Shown here: piece after piece, positions 1-7,026 of the stretch | How the letters are laid out: the number at the start of each line of letters is the position of its first letter | Position numbering within the stretch: the stretch's first letter is position 1 | Origin: Betaproteobacteria bacterium | GTDB lineage: Bacteria; Pseudomonadota; Gammaproteobacteria; Burkholderiales; Burkholderiaceae | Assembly (NCBI GenBank): GCA_015654605.1 | Contig: JAATGO010000384.1 | Coordinates: forward strand, 1-7,535 | Direction of reading: 5' to 3' | Length of the DNA stretch: 7,535 nt | Program-made: the position numbers and the translations under genes | The notes under the pieces: generated by a model | Databases searched by the model: none | Told to the model about the DNA's origin: nothing | The model's input: the letters and a program-made list of their open reading frames with translations, nothing else

Positions 1-128
1 ATGTGGAAAGGCTGTTTGCGACTTTGCCCTGGCGTCGGAGGACACGATTGCTGCAATGTCAGTTTCAATGTTTTTTTTCTAGCATCGTAATGTGTCTGAG
101 CCTGTACCCGTGGTGTCCCCGCTTGACT
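1..128 (-). pseudogene. pepN: Continuation of pepN beyond the in-frame stop (start of domain III), cut by window edge
   Basis: Reading on in the same frame past the TAA gives SQAGTPRVQAQTHYDARKK and then LKLTLQQSCPPTPGQSRKQ, ending PFH at the window edge. This follows the E. coli PepN segment beginning YSQSGTPIVTV and ending TPATPDQAEKQPLHIP, and the Neisseria version with SQAGTP and PPTPD. There is no frameshift, second stop or loss of coding character in these 42 codons, so the stop is a single-codon lesion and the downstream part has not decayed. I see no ATG or obvious ribosome site from which this part could be translated alone. The remaining roughly 380 residues of PepN would lie to the left of the window. 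Confidence 0.85.
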
Positions 129-1475
129 TTACCAGCGCTCAAACTGAGACAGATCACGCCGATTGGCATCTGCCATGGCTGCGCGAAAGTCATCGCATTC
201 CACAGCCTGACCATCATGCCGTTTAAAATATAAATCCATGCCCTTGCGAAAACCATCTCGACCGAACAACGTCTGATACATGCGTACGACTTCTGCTCCT
301 TTTTCATAGACAGTAACCGTATAGAAATTATTGATTTCCACGAATGAATCAGGTCTTACTGGGTGCGCCATTGGTCCTGCGTCTTCAGGAAACTGTGCCT
401 GACGCAGTACACGTACGTCATCAATCCGTTTGACTGCCCTACCACTATCCGTCCCTACCATATCAGCAGAAAATTCCTGATCACGAAATACGGTTAATCC
501 TTCTTTCAGAGATAGTTGGAACCAGTCGCGGCAGGTGACGCGATTACCAGTCCAATTATGGAAATATTCATGTCCGACGACCGCTTCAATATTGGCATAA
601 TCAATGTCAGTTGCAATACGCGGATTGGCGAGCACATACTTCGTGTTGAAGATGTTTAACCCTTTATTTTCCATAGCGCCCATATTAAAATCGCCTACAG
701 CAACGATCATGAAGCGATCCAGATCCAGCTCCAGTCCAAAACGCTCCTCATCCCAACGAATACTGTTTTTGAGCGAATCCATGGCATGTTGCGTCTTGTC
801 CAGATTGCCTTTTTCCACCCATACCTGCAACAATACTTCGCGTCCAGATCGAAGCTTGAATTTCTCTTCCTGGCAGACTAAATTACCTGCCACTAACGCG
901 AATAGGTAAGAAGGCTTCTTGAATGGATCTTGCCACTTGGCGTAATGACGGCCATCACCTAAATCACCTTGCTCAATCAAATTGCCATTAGATAGCAACA
1001 CTGGATATTTTTTCTTATCAGCGCGCAGCATCACGGTATATTTTGCCATCACATCCGGGCGGTCCGGGAAATACATAATCTTGCGAAAACCTTCAGCCTC
1101 GCACTGAGTAAAGAAATTGCCATTGGAAACATATAAGCCCATCAGCGAGGTATTGCTATCCGGCTGCGTCGCGGTTTCAATCTCTAACGTAACTTTGGCT
1201 GGCGCTCCAGCAATGCGCAATACACCGTCAGCGAGGCGATAATCAGAAGTCGTCAACGCACGGCCATTTAATCTCAGTTGTACCAGTTGCAACGCCTCGC
1301 CATAAAGCTCTATATCCGCATGGCGCGCCGCAGCGGGATTACGATGCATCACAATACGCGTAGCAACTCGTTTCAATTCTGGCGCCAGGTCAAAACCCAT
1401 CTCTACCGTATCAACAAAATAGGTGGGAGCAGTATAATTTTTACGGTAAATAGTAGGAGGTGTATCAGTACGCAT
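129..1475 (-). CDS. pepN: Aminopeptidase N, N-terminal and catalytic part, ended early by an in-frame TAA
   Basis: This is an M1-family zinc aminopeptidase, a cytosolic enzyme that removes N-terminal residues from peptides during protein turnover. The 448 readable residues contain the N-terminal beta domain (about 1-200) and the thermolysin-like catalytic domain. The substrate-anchoring GAMEN motif is at 266-270 and the zinc motif HEYFH at 302-306 (ligands H302, H306; catalytic E303). The third ligand is E325 in [10 protein letters not shown], and the transition-state Tyr is Y390 in [10 protein letters not shown]. Family members have about 870 residues. Here translation stops at TAA 129-131, directly after FERW, where relatives read FxxWYSQAGTP. 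The domains after the catalytic one would be lost. The ATG at 1475 gives an N-terminus that aligns with E. coli PepN; its ribosome site is weak (GGGA about 11 bases upstream). The identity is certain. Whether the gene is a pseudogene or the TAA is a base error is open. Confidence 0.93.
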   Translation of the reverse strand: MRTDTPPTIYRKNYTAPTYFVDTVEMGFDLAPELKRVATRIVMHRNPAAARHADIELYGEALQLVQLRLNGRALTTSDYRLADGVLRIAGAPAKVTLEIETATQPDSNTSLMGLYVSNGNFFTQCEAEGFRKIMYFPDRPDVMAKYTVMLRADKKKYPVLLSNGNLIEQGDLGDGRHYAKWQDPFKKPSYLFALVAGNLVCQEEKFKLRSGREVLLQVWVEKGNLDKTQHAMDSLKNSIRWDEERFGLELDLDRFMIVAVGDFNMGAMENKGLNIFNTKYVLANPRIATDIDYANIEAVVGHEYFHNWTGNRVTCRDWFQLSLKEGLTVFRDQEFSADMVGTDSGRAVKRIDDVRVLRQAQFPEDAGPMAHPVRPDSFVEINNFYTVTVYEKGAEVVRMYQTLFGRDGFRKGMDLYFKRHDGQAVECDDFRAAMADANRRDLSQFERW

Positions 1476-1621
1476 AAAAAATCATCCCAAAAAGGAAAAA
1501 TACGAGAAATCAACTCAAGAAGATCGAGAAAAATACGGTATGTGGAACAAAGTACGATTTTACCAATCAACAGATGCACATAGGTAGAAAACAACGAAGA
1601 TGCTTCCTAATTCTGTTACAA

Positions 1622-1627
1622 ATTATA
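1622..1627 (-). promoter_or_regulatory. Possible -10 box for pepN
   Basis: On the minus strand the sequence reads AAGATATAATTTG, with a perfect TATAAT about 147 bases upstream of the pepN ATG. No good -35 hexamer lies 16-18 bases further upstream: TTGAAG is present, but only 12 bases away. The region is AT-rich, so a chance match is possible. Confidence 0.25.
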
Positions 1628-1720
1628 TCTTTTACCAAGCTTCAAGGCCCCTCGGTATATCCTATACTGTGATTGAGGACTGTTCACCATGCAGATAAAA
1701 AGACTCTGGAAGAGTGATCT

Positions 1721-1759
1721 ATGCTCTATTCCTTATACTCCTGCTCTGTACCTATACTC
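1721..1759. repeat. Imperfect 20/19-base tandem direct repeat
   Basis: ATGCTCTATTCCTTATACTC (1721-1740) is followed at once by CTGCTCTGTACCTATACTC (1741-1759). Aligned with a one-base gap, 16 of 19 positions agree. Each copy ends in TATACTC, which resembles a -10 box, so the duplication places two such hexamers 19 bases apart upstream of the lipoprotein gene. It could be a duplicated regulator site or a slippage product. Confidence 0.6.
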
Positions 1760-1820
1760 TTTAACTAGGCAAATAGATAGGCGCATTGACCACTGCGAGC
1801 GCTCCAGAACCAAGTCTGGG

Positions 1821-1850
1821 ACAGGCAACTGATGCTATCACCTGTTTTTT
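1821..1850 (+). terminator. Terminator-like hairpin with T-run upstream of the lipoprotein gene
   Basis: ACAGG (1821-1825) pairs with CCTGT (1841-1845). Inside it TGAT (1830-1833) pairs with ATCA (1837-1840) around a GCT loop, leaving a four-base CAAC bulge. A run of six T (1845-1850) follows directly. The stem is modest, but the shape is that of a Rho-independent terminator. No plus-strand gene precedes it, and it lies 29 bases before the lipoprotein ATG. It could therefore be an attenuator in that gene's leader or the end of a short untranslated RNA. By-eye folding only. Confidence 0.35.
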
Positions 1851-1879
1851 CGCTTTAATTGTTTTCTTTGAGAAACCCC

Positions 1880-2551
1880 ATGAAACGTTTATTTGGACTT
1901 GTCATCATTACCATGTGCGTGCTGTTAAGCGGCTGTGCAACCACTATCAGCAGTGATGTCACGGCTTTTCATGCCTGGCCAACAGACATGAAAGATAAGA
2001 GTTTTGCATTTGACCCGGATCCAGAACAAAAAAAGAGCCTCGAATATGAGAGTTTTGCACAGTTGATCCGCCAGGAGCTGGAGCAACAAGGATTCCACGA
2101 AAATACATCATCTCCGGCAATCAAAGTCGCATTTCAGTATGGTTTTCAGGTCAGTACTGTGATCGTCAACCAACCCGGCTATTACTATGACCCATTCTGG
2201 TACGGACCAAGGTTCTATCCTTATGGCTACTGGCCACGTGCAGGGTTCTATGATCCATTCTGGAATTCTCCTCCACAACAAACCAGCTACCCCGTCTTTA
2301 ATCGCTATCTGGAGCTGACGATGTCGCAAGCGACAAGTGGGAAAAGATTATATGAAGTCACAGTTAACAGCAATGGGCGCTCGGCTCAGTTGGCAGAAGC
2401 CATGCCATATATGGTTCACAGTGCCTTTATTGATTTTCCTGGCCCTAGCGGTGTCACGCGCCACATTGAAATGAAAGTCGAAGATCATCCCGGGCGGCCA
2501 ACACTGGTAAAGCAGGTCACACGACCAGTGACGACAACTACCACTCCATAA
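1880..2551 (+). CDS. Outer-membrane lipoprotein, DUF4136-like
   Basis: This 223-residue predicted lipoprotein has a signal peptide (MKRLFGLVIITMCVLLSG) ending in the lipobox LLSG|C, with Cys19 as the lipidated residue. Ala at +2 gives no inner-membrane retention signal, so the outer membrane is expected. The body resembles DUF4136: an early DVTAFHAW segment, a helix at 54-72, then YPVFNRYLELTM (137-148), SGKRLYEVTV (153-162) and MPYMVHSAFIDFPGPSG (175-191). Residues 100-132 are very rich in Tyr, Trp, Phe and Pro and contain YDPFW twice (103-107, 124-128). I chose ATG 1880 over TTG 1859 because it starts with the usual MKR signal-peptide charge and has GAGA six bases upstream. The family has no firmly known biochemical role. 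The gene stands alone, with pepN diverging and qor converging. The tail VTRPVTTTTTP is low-complexity. Confidence 0.85.
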   Translation: MKRLFGLVIITMCVLLSGCATTISSDVTAFHAWPTDMKDKSFAFDPDPEQKKSLEYESFAQLIRQELEQQGFHENTSSPAIKVAFQYGFQVSTVIVNQPGYYYDPFWYGPRFYPYGYWPRAGFYDPFWNSPPQQTSYPVFNRYLELTMSQATSGKRLYEVTVNSNGRSAQLAEAMPYMVHSAFIDFPGPSGVTRHIEMKVEDHPGRPTLVKQVTRPVTTTTTP

Positions 2552-2577
2552 TACAAATCTACCAATGTGACTTTCAT

Positions 2578-2607
2578 TTTGGTGAGCTGTCTATACAGTT
2601 CACCAAA
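2578..2607. terminator. Hairpin between convergent genes, possible bidirectional terminator
   Basis: TTTGGTGAGCTGT (2578-2590) pairs with ACAGTTCACCAAA (2595-2607) around a CTAT loop. This makes a 13-bp stem with a single G-U pair, 26 bases after the lipoprotein stop and 27 bases past the qor stop. The placement between converging genes suits a shared transcript end. Neither strand has a T-run after the stem, so it is not a classical intrinsic terminator. It may protect RNA 3' ends or act with Rho. Confidence 0.5.
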
Positions 2608-2634
2608 GCTGCCTCAAGCAAAATAGGATGAAGA

Positions 2635-3609
2635 TTAAGGGATGAGAATAGTAGAGCCTGTCGTCTTACGCGCCTCAAGGTCATGATGTGCCTGAGCGAC
2701 ATCTTTGAGTGCATAACGTTGATTAATGTCGATATTAATTTTTCCGCTACCTACCATGGTAAATAAATCACCTGCTGTTGCTTCCAGCTGCTCCCGTGTT
2801 GTCACATAATTTCCCAATGAAGGACGGGTCAGAAACAGCGAACCACGAGATGCCAGTTCCGATACACCAAATGGAGCCACAGGCCCTGAGGCGTTACCAA
2901 AACTCACCATCATGCCGCGCGGCATAAGGCAGTCTAGCGAACCGATAAAGGTATCCTTGCCAATAGAATCGTAGACAACAGGGACACCCTTGCCCCCAGT
3001 AATCTCCTTGACACGCTCAACAAAATTTTCCGTCTTGTAATTAATCACATGTGCACAACCATGTGCTTTTGCCACAGCGGCCTTTTCTTCTGAACTGACC
3101 GTACCAATCATGGTAACACCCAATGCTCGCGCCCATTGACTGGCAATCAATCCAATACCTCCCGCTGCGGCATGGAAAAGAATCGTTTCCCCACCCTTCA
3201 GTGGATAAGTCTGGCGCAACAGATATTGCACTGTCATTCCTTGCAGCATCATAGCGGCGGCCGTATCAAAACTGATCGCGTCGGGCAATTTAACCAATAT
3301 CGCAGCGGGCATCACACGTGCTTCTGAGTAAGCACCATTAGGACGGCCAGCGTAGGCCACTCTGTCTCCTACCGCGAACCCTTCGACACCTGCACCCACG
3401 GCTTCAATTGTTCCTGCGGCTTCTTGTCCCAACCCCCCTGGCAGGGGCTGTGGATACAAACCAGTTCGGAAATAAACGTCAATGAAATTTAGTCCACATG
3501 CAGCATGGCAAATGCGGACTTCACCAGGGCCTGGTTCACCGACCTCCACATCCACATACTCCATCACTTCCGGACCACCATTTTTGGTTATTCTGATCGC
3601 TTTTGTCAT
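2635..3609 (-). CDS. qor: NADPH:quinone oxidoreductase, zinc-free MDR family
   Basis: This 324-residue soluble enzyme of the medium-chain dehydrogenase/reductase superfamily reduces quinones with NADPH. Length and sequence follow E. coli QorA (327 residues) throughout. The GroES-like N-terminal domain includes NFIDVYFRTGLYP (41-53) and GLGQEAAGTIEAVGAGV (59-75). The nucleotide-binding Rossmann fold has AAAGGIG at 147-153, and later matches are INYKTENFVERVKEITGGKG (189-208), YDSIGKD, SLDCLMPRGMMVSFGN and the C-terminal GSTILIP. The zinc-ligand pattern of alcohol dehydrogenases is absent, as expected for this subfamily. A strong AGGAGGT ribosome site five bases before the ATG fixes the start. 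The upstream permease gene ends 17 bases away, so the two are probably co-transcribed. The true substrate may be another electrophilic ketone or quinone. Confidence 0.93.
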   Translation of the reverse strand: MTKAIRITKNGGPEVMEYVDVEVGEPGPGEVRICHAACGLNFIDVYFRTGLYPQPLPGGLGQEAAGTIEAVGAGVEGFAVGDRVAYAGRPNGAYSEARVMPAAILVKLPDAISFDTAAAMMLQGMTVQYLLRQTYPLKGGETILFHAAAGGIGLIASQWARALGVTMIGTVSSEEKAAVAKAHGCAHVINYKTENFVERVKEITGGKGVPVVYDSIGKDTFIGSLDCLMPRGMMVSFGNASGPVAPFGVSELASRGSLFLTRPSLGNYVTTREQLEATAGDLFTMVGSGKINIDINQRYALKDVAQAHHDLEARKTTGSTILIP

Positions 3610-3614
3610 TTTTT

Positions 3615-3621
3615 ACCTCCT
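3615..3621 (-). promoter_or_regulatory. Strong Shine-Dalgarno site for qor
   Basis: The minus strand reads AGGAGGT followed by five A and then the ATG of the quinone oxidoreductase. It is the best ribosome binding site in the window and lies in the short gap after the permease stop codon. It therefore supports independent, efficient initiation of the second gene of the pair. Confidence 0.8.
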
Positions 3622-3626
3622 GCAAC

Positions 3627-4547
3627 TTACTTGATTTTGTTTTGAGATAGTAAATAAATCCCGGATAACACCAATACCGTACCGACCAACTGTATCATGG
3701 TAATCGGCTCATCGAGCAGAATGGCTCCCATAAACAAAGTTGAGACCGGGCCAATCAAACCGGCCTGTGCCGTCGTCGGGGCGCCAATACGCTCTACTGC
3801 AATCATGGTCAAAAAGACCGGTAGTACCGTACAAAATATGGCATTGAATAATGACAACTGGTAAACGCCTAGCTCCTGTGTCAACAACACTGTCGGGGAA
3901 TCCAAAATAAAGAACTGTATCAGACACGCTACCGTTGACACACACATGGCATAGGCCACCAGTCGAATCGCTCCCACACGCCGCACCAACTCTCCTGAAA
4001 AAATTAAATACAGCGCGTAAGTCAATGCTGCGCCCAGTACCAAAATACTTCCCAATGGCACGTTCGAACCACCGCTTCTGATGTCATGCAACAAGACTAA
4101 AAGTGTTCCCGCATAAGACACCAATAATGCGCACCATTCCAGAAAACGTACCTTGCGTTTGTAAAAAAGGAAGGAAATTAGCAATACAAAAGATGGTGTT
4201 AAGAATAAAATCAAGCGCTCCAATCCGGCGGTAATATATTGCAATCCCATAAAATCCAGGAGACTAGACAGGTAATATCCCATCAGACCGATAAAGAGAA
4301 TTTTGCAATAATCTTTGCCGTTGAGCGCAGGCTCTGTGTATGCCTTCCATATAGCAATCGCCAGAAACATGGGGAACGAGAATACCATGCGTAACGTCAA
4401 GACCATCACAGCATCTACCTGATAACGATACATGAGCTTTGCGACAATCGCCTTGGCAGAAAAAAAGATTGCACCAATGATCGCCAGCAACAAACCGACC
4501 AAAAACGCTTTACGGGAAGATGTGGTGGTTATGGTAGAGGGAGACAT
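3627..4547 (-). CDS. EamA-family (drug/metabolite transporter superfamily) permease
   Basis: This 306-residue inner-membrane protein has ten apparent hydrophobic segments, at about 14-38, 45-67, 81-104, 108-129, 136-154, 164-184, 192-214, 229-251, 256-278 and 282-301. They form the two five-helix EamA repeats expected of this family. The last repeat has the typical pattern GPVSTLFMGAILLDEPIT followed by QLVGTVLVLSGIYLL. Members export amino acids, nucleobases, sugars or drugs, and the substrate cannot be read from this sequence. The gene lies 121 bases after glcF and 17 bases before qor on the same strand. The ATG at 4547 has only a weak ribosome site (ACGG-like), but the short charged N-terminus before the first helix is normal. 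Confidence 0.88.
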   Translation of the reverse strand: MSPSTITTTSSRKAFLVGLLLAIIGAIFFSAKAIVAKLMYRYQVDAVMVLTLRMVFSFPMFLAIAIWKAYTEPALNGKDYCKILFIGLMGYYLSSLLDFMGLQYITAGLERLILFLTPSFVLLISFLFYKRKVRFLEWCALLVSYAGTLLVLLHDIRSGGSNVPLGSILVLGAALTYALYLIFSGELVRRVGAIRLVAYAMCVSTVACLIQFFILDSPTVLLTQELGVYQLSLFNAIFCTVLPVFLTMIAVERIGAPTTAQAGLIGPVSTLFMGAILLDEPITMIQLVGTVLVLSGIYLLSQNKIK

Positions 4548-4668
4548 GCCGTGATTGTAAACGCTATACCATTACTTTGCTCAGCATGAAGAAAAACATA
4601 GTCATCATCACAAAGCAGCCCATCTCCTTCAAGGGCTTGCAACACCCTTCCGAGAATCCATCGAAATG

Positions 4669-5913
4669 TTATTTGTTGCTATGTAGCGCAGTATCCAAAA
4701 GCTCAATCCAATGCTTCACAGGGGTATCTGTACCTGATTGCAGATGTGTCACGCAACCAATATTAGCTGACACGATGATTTCAGGTTTAGTGGCCTGCAA
4801 ATGACGAAGTTTATTATCACGCAAACGATAGGATAGCTCTGGCTGTAGCACTGAATAGGTACCTGCCGAGCCACAACATAGATGACTGTCGTTGCATAAT
4901 TGTACATCCACGCCTGCCGTACGCAGGATATCTTCAACTTTGCCGCGAATCTTTTGCCCATGCTGTAGCGTACATGGTGGATGCCAGGCTACCCTTGGTC
5001 CAGCTTTACCTTGCAATAGGGTACGTAACTGTGCATCAAAGTCCGGTAGTATTTCACTGATATCGCGCGTCAATGCAGAAATACGATGCGCTTTTTCTGC
5101 ATATGCAGGATCGTTTCGCAACAGATGTCCATATTCTTTGACTGTTGCGCCACAGCCAGAAGCATTCATGACAATGGCCTCGACTGTCACACCATGTATC
5201 CCCTCCACATAAGGCCACCAGGCATCAATATTACGTCGCATGTCAGCCAATCCTGCCTCTTGATCATTGAGATGATAACGAATCGCACCGCAACATCCAG
5301 CAGCATCAGGAATAATCAACTCAACACCCAATGAATTCAATACACGTGCCGTCGCACTATTGATATTAGGAGACATTGCTGGTTGCACGCACCCTTCCAA
5401 CAATAACATTTTACGTGTCTGTGTGTGCTCAGGCCATTTCCCCGCGTCCTGCTTGAGCGGCACCTTATTTTTCAAAGAATGGGGCAACAAAGGACGCAAG
5501 TGCTGGCCGATTTTCATAGCAGATGAAAATATCCGCTTATTTGGTAATAGCGTTTTCAATAACGAGCGAGTGACACGTTGTCCCAGCGGTCGTGATACCT
5601 GCTTTTCTACAATCTGACGTCCGATATCAACCAAACGTCCATACTGCACACCTGAAGGGCAGGTCGACTCACAATTACGACACGTCAAACAACGATCTAA
5701 ATGCGACTGCGTGCTTGCTGTCGCCTCTTTACCCTCTAGTACTTGTTTGATCAGGTAAATTCTCCCACGCGGCCCATCGAGTTCATCTCCTAGCAGTTGA
5801 TAAGTAGGACACGTGGCTGTACAAAAACCACAGTGCACACAGGCGCGAAGAATCGCATCTGCTTCTTTTCCTTCATGCGTATCGCGAATAAACTCTGCTA
5901 GATTGGTTTGCAT
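4669..5913 (-). CDS. glcF: Glycolate dehydrogenase iron-sulfur subunit
   Basis: This 414-residue subunit (E. coli GlcF has 407) carries electrons from the FAD subunits toward membrane quinone in the GlcDEF complex, which oxidises glycolate to glyoxylate. Two ferredoxin-type 4Fe-4S motifs are visible: CVHCGFCTATCP (Cys 25, 28, 31, 35) and CLTCRNCESTCP (Cys 75, 78, 81, 85). Two CCG-type domains follow, with EGCVQP (174-179) and AGCCGAIRYHL (206-215 region), then WHPPCTLQHGQ (310-320) and HLCCGSAGTYS (344-354). All expected cysteines are present, so the protein looks intact. It starts 51 bases after glcE with no clear Shine-Dalgarno sequence. An in-frame TGA lies a few codons upstream of ATG 5913, so no longer start is possible. 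LutA-type lactate oxidation subunits share the CCG domains, but the glcD-glcE context and the paired ferredoxin motifs point to GlcF. Confidence 0.95.
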   Translation of the reverse strand: MQTNLAEFIRDTHEGKEADAILRACVHCGFCTATCPTYQLLGDELDGPRGRIYLIKQVLEGKEATASTQSHLDRCLTCRNCESTCPSGVQYGRLVDIGRQIVEKQVSRPLGQRVTRSLLKTLLPNKRIFSSAMKIGQHLRPLLPHSLKNKVPLKQDAGKWPEHTQTRKMLLLEGCVQPAMSPNINSATARVLNSLGVELIIPDAAGCCGAIRYHLNDQEAGLADMRRNIDAWWPYVEGIHGVTVEAIVMNASGCGATVKEYGHLLRNDPAYAEKAHRISALTRDISEILPDFDAQLRTLLQGKAGPRVAWHPPCTLQHGQKIRGKVEDILRTAGVDVQLCNDSHLCCGSAGTYSVLQPELSYRLRDNKLRHLQATKPEIIVSANIGCVTHLQSGTDTPVKHWIELLDTALHSNK

Positions 5914-5964
5914 GGCAATTCAAACGTAATGTGTCAATATCAATGGATACTAGATGCGCTGTAT

Positions 5965-7026
5965 TTACATTTCCGGGTACATTCGTCCGGGATTAAAAAT
6001 AGCGTGTGGATCGAATTCTTTTTTCAGGCGGCGATGAATGTTTGCCACAGCAGGTGCCAATGGCTGAAATACGCCAACATTCTTATCCCCACCACGGTAT
6101 AACGTCGCATGGCCACCAACGCTCTGCGCTAATTCTCTAAGCTGTATATAGTTATATTCACCACGATACCAACGTTGTGCGCCTCCCCATTCGATCAGAG
6201 GGGTTCCATGCAATGCCATCGCTGGCGTTGTCGATGGTACCGAAATTCGCCACAATGGCACATCTGACGCATCAAAAAAAACTTGTGTCTGCTCACGTAA
6301 GCTACTCCAAAAACGATCACTATCAGGTAATATCGTTCCACCTAATTTTTTTTCTGCAGCATCGACTGCTGCCTGCGCTCCTGATAAGCGAATCGTCAAT
6401 ACACCATTGTGCCAGACACTCGCCGAAATCGGCAAAGGCTGACCACCCCATTCGTTGAGCATACGAATAGCGTTCTCCTGATCCCATTCAAAAACACGGG
6501 TACTCGTAGCAAATGGCTGCGGCAATAATTTTAACGATACCTGTAGAATCAAACCCAGTGTCCCCAACGACCCGGTGAGTAAACGCGAGACGTCATAGCC
6601 CGCGACATTTTTCATGACCTGACCACCGAAATGCAATACCTGACCTTGCGCATTCATCATGTCGACACCCAGCACAAAGTCGCGCACAGCACCACTCGAC
6701 TGCCGTCCTGGCCCAGACAATCCCGCTGCAACCATCCCACCCACAGTTGCCACACCGCCAAAACGTGGTGGTTCAAATGCCAGCATCTGACTATGTTGTG
6801 CCAATGCTGCATCAATTTCTGATAATGGTGTGCCGCAGCGCGCAGTGATCACAAGCTCTGTCGGCTCATAGTCAATGATACCGCTATACCCCCGAGTATC
6901 CAGTATCTCGCCTTGACCCGACTGACCATACCAATCCTTGGTACCTGCTCCACGAATCTGCAAAGATAAATGACGTGTATTCGCCTCCACGATCCGTTTT
7001 TGGAATTCTTGTAATATGTCGCTCAT
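5965..7026 (-). CDS. glcE: Glycolate dehydrogenase FAD-binding subunit
   Basis: This 353-residue FAD-binding protein of the PCMH/vanillyl-alcohol oxidase fold (E. coli GlcE has 350) is the second flavin subunit of glycolate dehydrogenase. The FAD-binding half contains LQIRGAGTKDWYG (22-34), LVITARCGTPLSEIDAAL (58-75), FGGVATVGGMVAAGLSGPGR (89-108) and MKNVAGYDVSRLLTGSLGTLG (138-158). It ends with FDPHAIFNPGRMYPEM, the family C-terminus. The ATG shares its A with the glcD stop codon (TAATG), so translation is probably coupled to glcD. GAGA a few bases upstream, inside the glcD end, could serve as a weak ribosome site. The reading frame is complete and uninterrupted. Confidence 0.95.
   Translation of the reverse strand: MSDILQEFQKRIVEANTRHLSLQIRGAGTKDWYGQSGQGEILDTRGYSGIIDYEPTELVITARCGTPLSEIDAALAQHSQMLAFEPPRFGGVATVGGMVAAGLSGPGRQSSGAVRDFVLGVDMMNAQGQVLHFGGQVMKNVAGYDVSRLLTGSLGTLGLILQVSLKLLPQPFATSTRVFEWDQENAIRMLNEWGGQPLPISASVWHNGVLTIRLSGAQAAVDAAEKKLGGTILPDSDRFWSSLREQTQVFFDASDVPLWRISVPSTTPAMALHGTPLIEWGGAQRWYRGEYNYIQLRELAQSVGGHATLYRGGDKNVGVFQPLAPAVANIHRRLKKEFDPHAIFNPGRMYPEM

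Larger units (their letters stand above)
1476..1879. other. Divergent intergenic region between pepN and the lipoprotein gene
   Basis: About 400 bases separate two divergently transcribed genes, and no convincing coding sequence lies here. The half next to pepN (1476-1640) is AT-rich with a possible minus-strand -10 box. The half next to the lipoprotein gene carries three plus-strand TATACT hexamers (1663-1668, 1734-1739, 1753-1758), a tandem repeat (1721-1759), a small CCAGA/TCTGG hairpin (1804-1819) and a terminator-like hairpin (1821-1850). None of the TATACT boxes has a matching TTGACA-type -35 at normal spacing, so promoter calls here are weak. The space is large enough for a regulated leader or a small RNA. 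Confidence 0.6.

Noticed and set aside
1..128. Frameshift as the cause of the pepN interruption
   Set aside because: Codon-by-codon reading shows that the PepN similarity continues in the same frame after the TAA, so a substitution is enough.
604..909. 101-residue plus-strand open frame
   Set aside because: Antisense shadow of the conserved catalytic region of pepN.
1403..1594. Hydrophobic 63-residue minus-strand open frame that looks like a small membrane protein
   Set aside because: It overlaps the pepN start in another frame, has no good ribosome site, and its hydrophobicity comes from the T-rich minus strand of an AT-rich region.
1786..1791. TTGACC as a -35 box for the lipoprotein gene
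   Set aside because: The bases 16-18 downstream (ACCAAG region) do not resemble a -10 box.
1859..1879. Upstream TTG start adding seven residues to the lipoprotein
   Set aside because: The ATG at 1880 gives a standard signal peptide start and has a ribosome-site-like GAGA at the right distance.
4631..4649. AAGGG/CCCTT inverted repeat in the gap between glcF and the permease
   Set aside because: Five base pairs with a nine-base loop and no T-run on the minus strand; too weak to call a terminator.
4892..5212. 106-residue plus-strand open frame
   Set aside because: It lies wholly inside glcF on the opposite strand, has a Cys/Ser-rich composition expected of an antisense frame, and resembles no family I know.
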